DNA of 64,000 bases, taken from NCBI RefSeq assembly GCF_001423295.1, contig NZ_LMNG01000001.1:372829-436828 (forward strand), written 5' to 3'. Source of the DNA: Methylobacterium sp. Leaf112 (GTDB taxonomy: Bacteria; Pseudomonadota; Alphaproteobacteria; Rhizobiales; Beijerinckiaceae). The translations under genes and the position numbers were made by a program. Positions 63,371 to 64,000 of the stretch are shown here, in pieces. Position 1 is the first letter of the stretch; every line of letters begins with the position of its first letter. Below the pieces are notes generated by a model that saw only the letters and a list, made by a program, of their open reading frames with translations, was not told where the DNA came from and did no database searches.

Positions 63371-64000
63371 TCACGCCACCGCGATGCGCGGCTCCGGGGC
63401 GGGCGTCTCCGGGGCGGGCGTCTCCGGGGCAGGCGGCTCGGGCGGGACGAAACTGAAGATGAGGACGAGGGCGAAGCCCTCGACGGCGGCGACGATCCAC
63501 AGGCCGGTGGAGACCGAGCCGGTGAGTTCGCGCAGGAATCCCATGGCGGCGGGCGCGCCGAAGCCCGCGAGATTGGCCACCGAATTGATCAGCGCGATGC
63601 CGGCGGCGGCGGCCGAGCCCGCCAGGAACCGGCCGGGGATCTGCCAGAACACCGGGATCGCGCTCATGGTGCCGACGATGGCCACGGTGAGGGCGACGAC
63701 GGACAGGGCCGGGCTCACGGGTACGAGGAATCCGAGGAGCGCGATGGCCGCGGCGCCGACGAGGGCCGGGACGCCGCAATGCAGCCGCGCCTCGCCGGAG
63801 CGGTCGGAATGAAGGCCGTTGAGGATCATGCCGGCGCCGCCGCACAGGTAGGCGCCCGACAGGATCCAGCCGATGGTGAGCGGATCGGTGAAGCCGGCCT
63901 CCCGCACCACGCTCGGGCCGAAGAAGGTCAGCGCCGAGTTGGCGGTGACGATGCTAAAGAAGATCGCGATGCACTGCCAGACGCGGGCGTCCTTCAGGGA
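63371..64000 (-). CDS. MFS transporter (partial, 5' end outside window)
   Basis: The C-terminal half of a major facilitator transporter is visible: 209 codons from the window edge to the stop at 63371. It corresponds to about six helices, with the inter-helix motif GLHSDRSGEARLH (motif A-like) and PVFWQIPGRFLAGSAAAAGIALINS. This resembles the anion:cation symporter branch. The position next to ureide genes suggests transport of a purine product, by context only. The C-terminal tail has the repeat PAPETPAPETPAPEP, encoded by 15-bp tandem repeats. Confidence 0.9.
   Translation of the reverse strand, partial: SLKDARVWQCIAIFFSIVTANSALTFFGPSVVREAGFTDPLTIGWILSGAYLCGGAGMILNGLHSDRSGEARLHCGVPALVGAAAIALLGFLVPVSPALSVVALTVAIVGTMSAIPVFWQIPGRFLAGSAAAAGIALINSVANLAGFGAPAAMGFLRELTGSVSTGLWIVAAVEGFALVLIFSFVPPEPPAPETPAPETPAPEPRIAVA
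63396..63440. repeat. 15-bp tandem repeat in the MFS transporter tail
   Basis: GGGGCGGGCGTCTCC occurs at 63396-63410 and 63411-63425, with a diverged third copy at 63426-63440. It encodes the Pro-Ala-Pro-Glu-Thr repeats of the cytoplasmic tail and keeps the frame. Confidence 0.85.

Overview
The window is a contiguous piece of a GC-rich alphaproteobacterial chromosome, most likely Methylobacterium or Methylorubrum (inferred, not searched). The grounds are a complete 14-subunit nuo operon running straight into birA, RNase J, methylmalonyl-CoA epimerase, a DUF1467 membrane protein, a short-form proS and lolCD. A MucR/Ros regulator, a GTTC-N7-GTTC LexA box, a DUF6481 protein and an MmcB protein also fit Rhizobiales. 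All coordinates, spacings and motifs below were read by eye.

Layout. 1-15260: nuoA (5' end cut by the window edge) to nuoN, complex I, all on +. 15271-18554: birA, rnj, mce and DUF1467, closed by a strong terminator. 18958-22323: proS, lolC, lolD. 22494-26787: a membrane GAF-GGDEF diguanylate cyclase divergent from zwf, then an Mrr-like nuclease. 27101-31648: mucR, a class II aldolase and a large acyl-CoA synthetase/GNAT fusion. 31649-34943: a TonB-dependent siderophore receptor in AT-richer flanks that look imported. 34944-40760: cspA, DUF6481, small conserved genes, mmcB, dedA, pdxY, phzF, a NUDIX protein, a lipoprotein and a SRPBCC protein. 40968-42873: leuA behind a Leu-rich leader peptide and mutually exclusive hairpins. 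42992-43067: tRNA-Lys(CTT), followed by an islet with an MBL hydrolase, a small hypothetical and a DUF2171 protein. 45695-51417: the SOS mutasome imuA-imuB-dnaE2 on the - strand under a perfect LexA box. 51695-59869: a secreted collagen-like protein, a flavoprotein, terC, an amidase, a TerB-DnaJ protein, a glycine-zipper lipoprotein, ureE, dusA, an aspartic protease and DUF1289. 59919-61882: cobS and cobT. 61879-64000: ureide catabolism (uraD, a cytoplasmic uraH, a Tat-exported uraH and a partial MFS transporter).

How it works together. The nuo block supplies NADH oxidation. mce can feed the ethylmalonyl-CoA/methylmalonyl-CoA route, whose mutase step needs the cobamide that CobS and CobT help to make. 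imuABC and MmcB are a DNA-damage module. UraD and the UraH proteins finish uric acid breakdown to allantoin.

Most unusual signals. (1) Six gene junctions (nuoD/E, F/G, J/K, L/M, imuB/dnaE2, cobS/DUF1289) are each bridged exactly by a tiny ORF. Its start overlaps the upstream stop and its stop overlaps or abuts the downstream start. A seventh locus has two tandem five-codon versions before the acyl-CoA synthetase. (2) leuA has an attenuator-like leader with six Leu codons in eight. (3) A perfect 10-10-10 inverted repeat lies before the SRPBCC gene.
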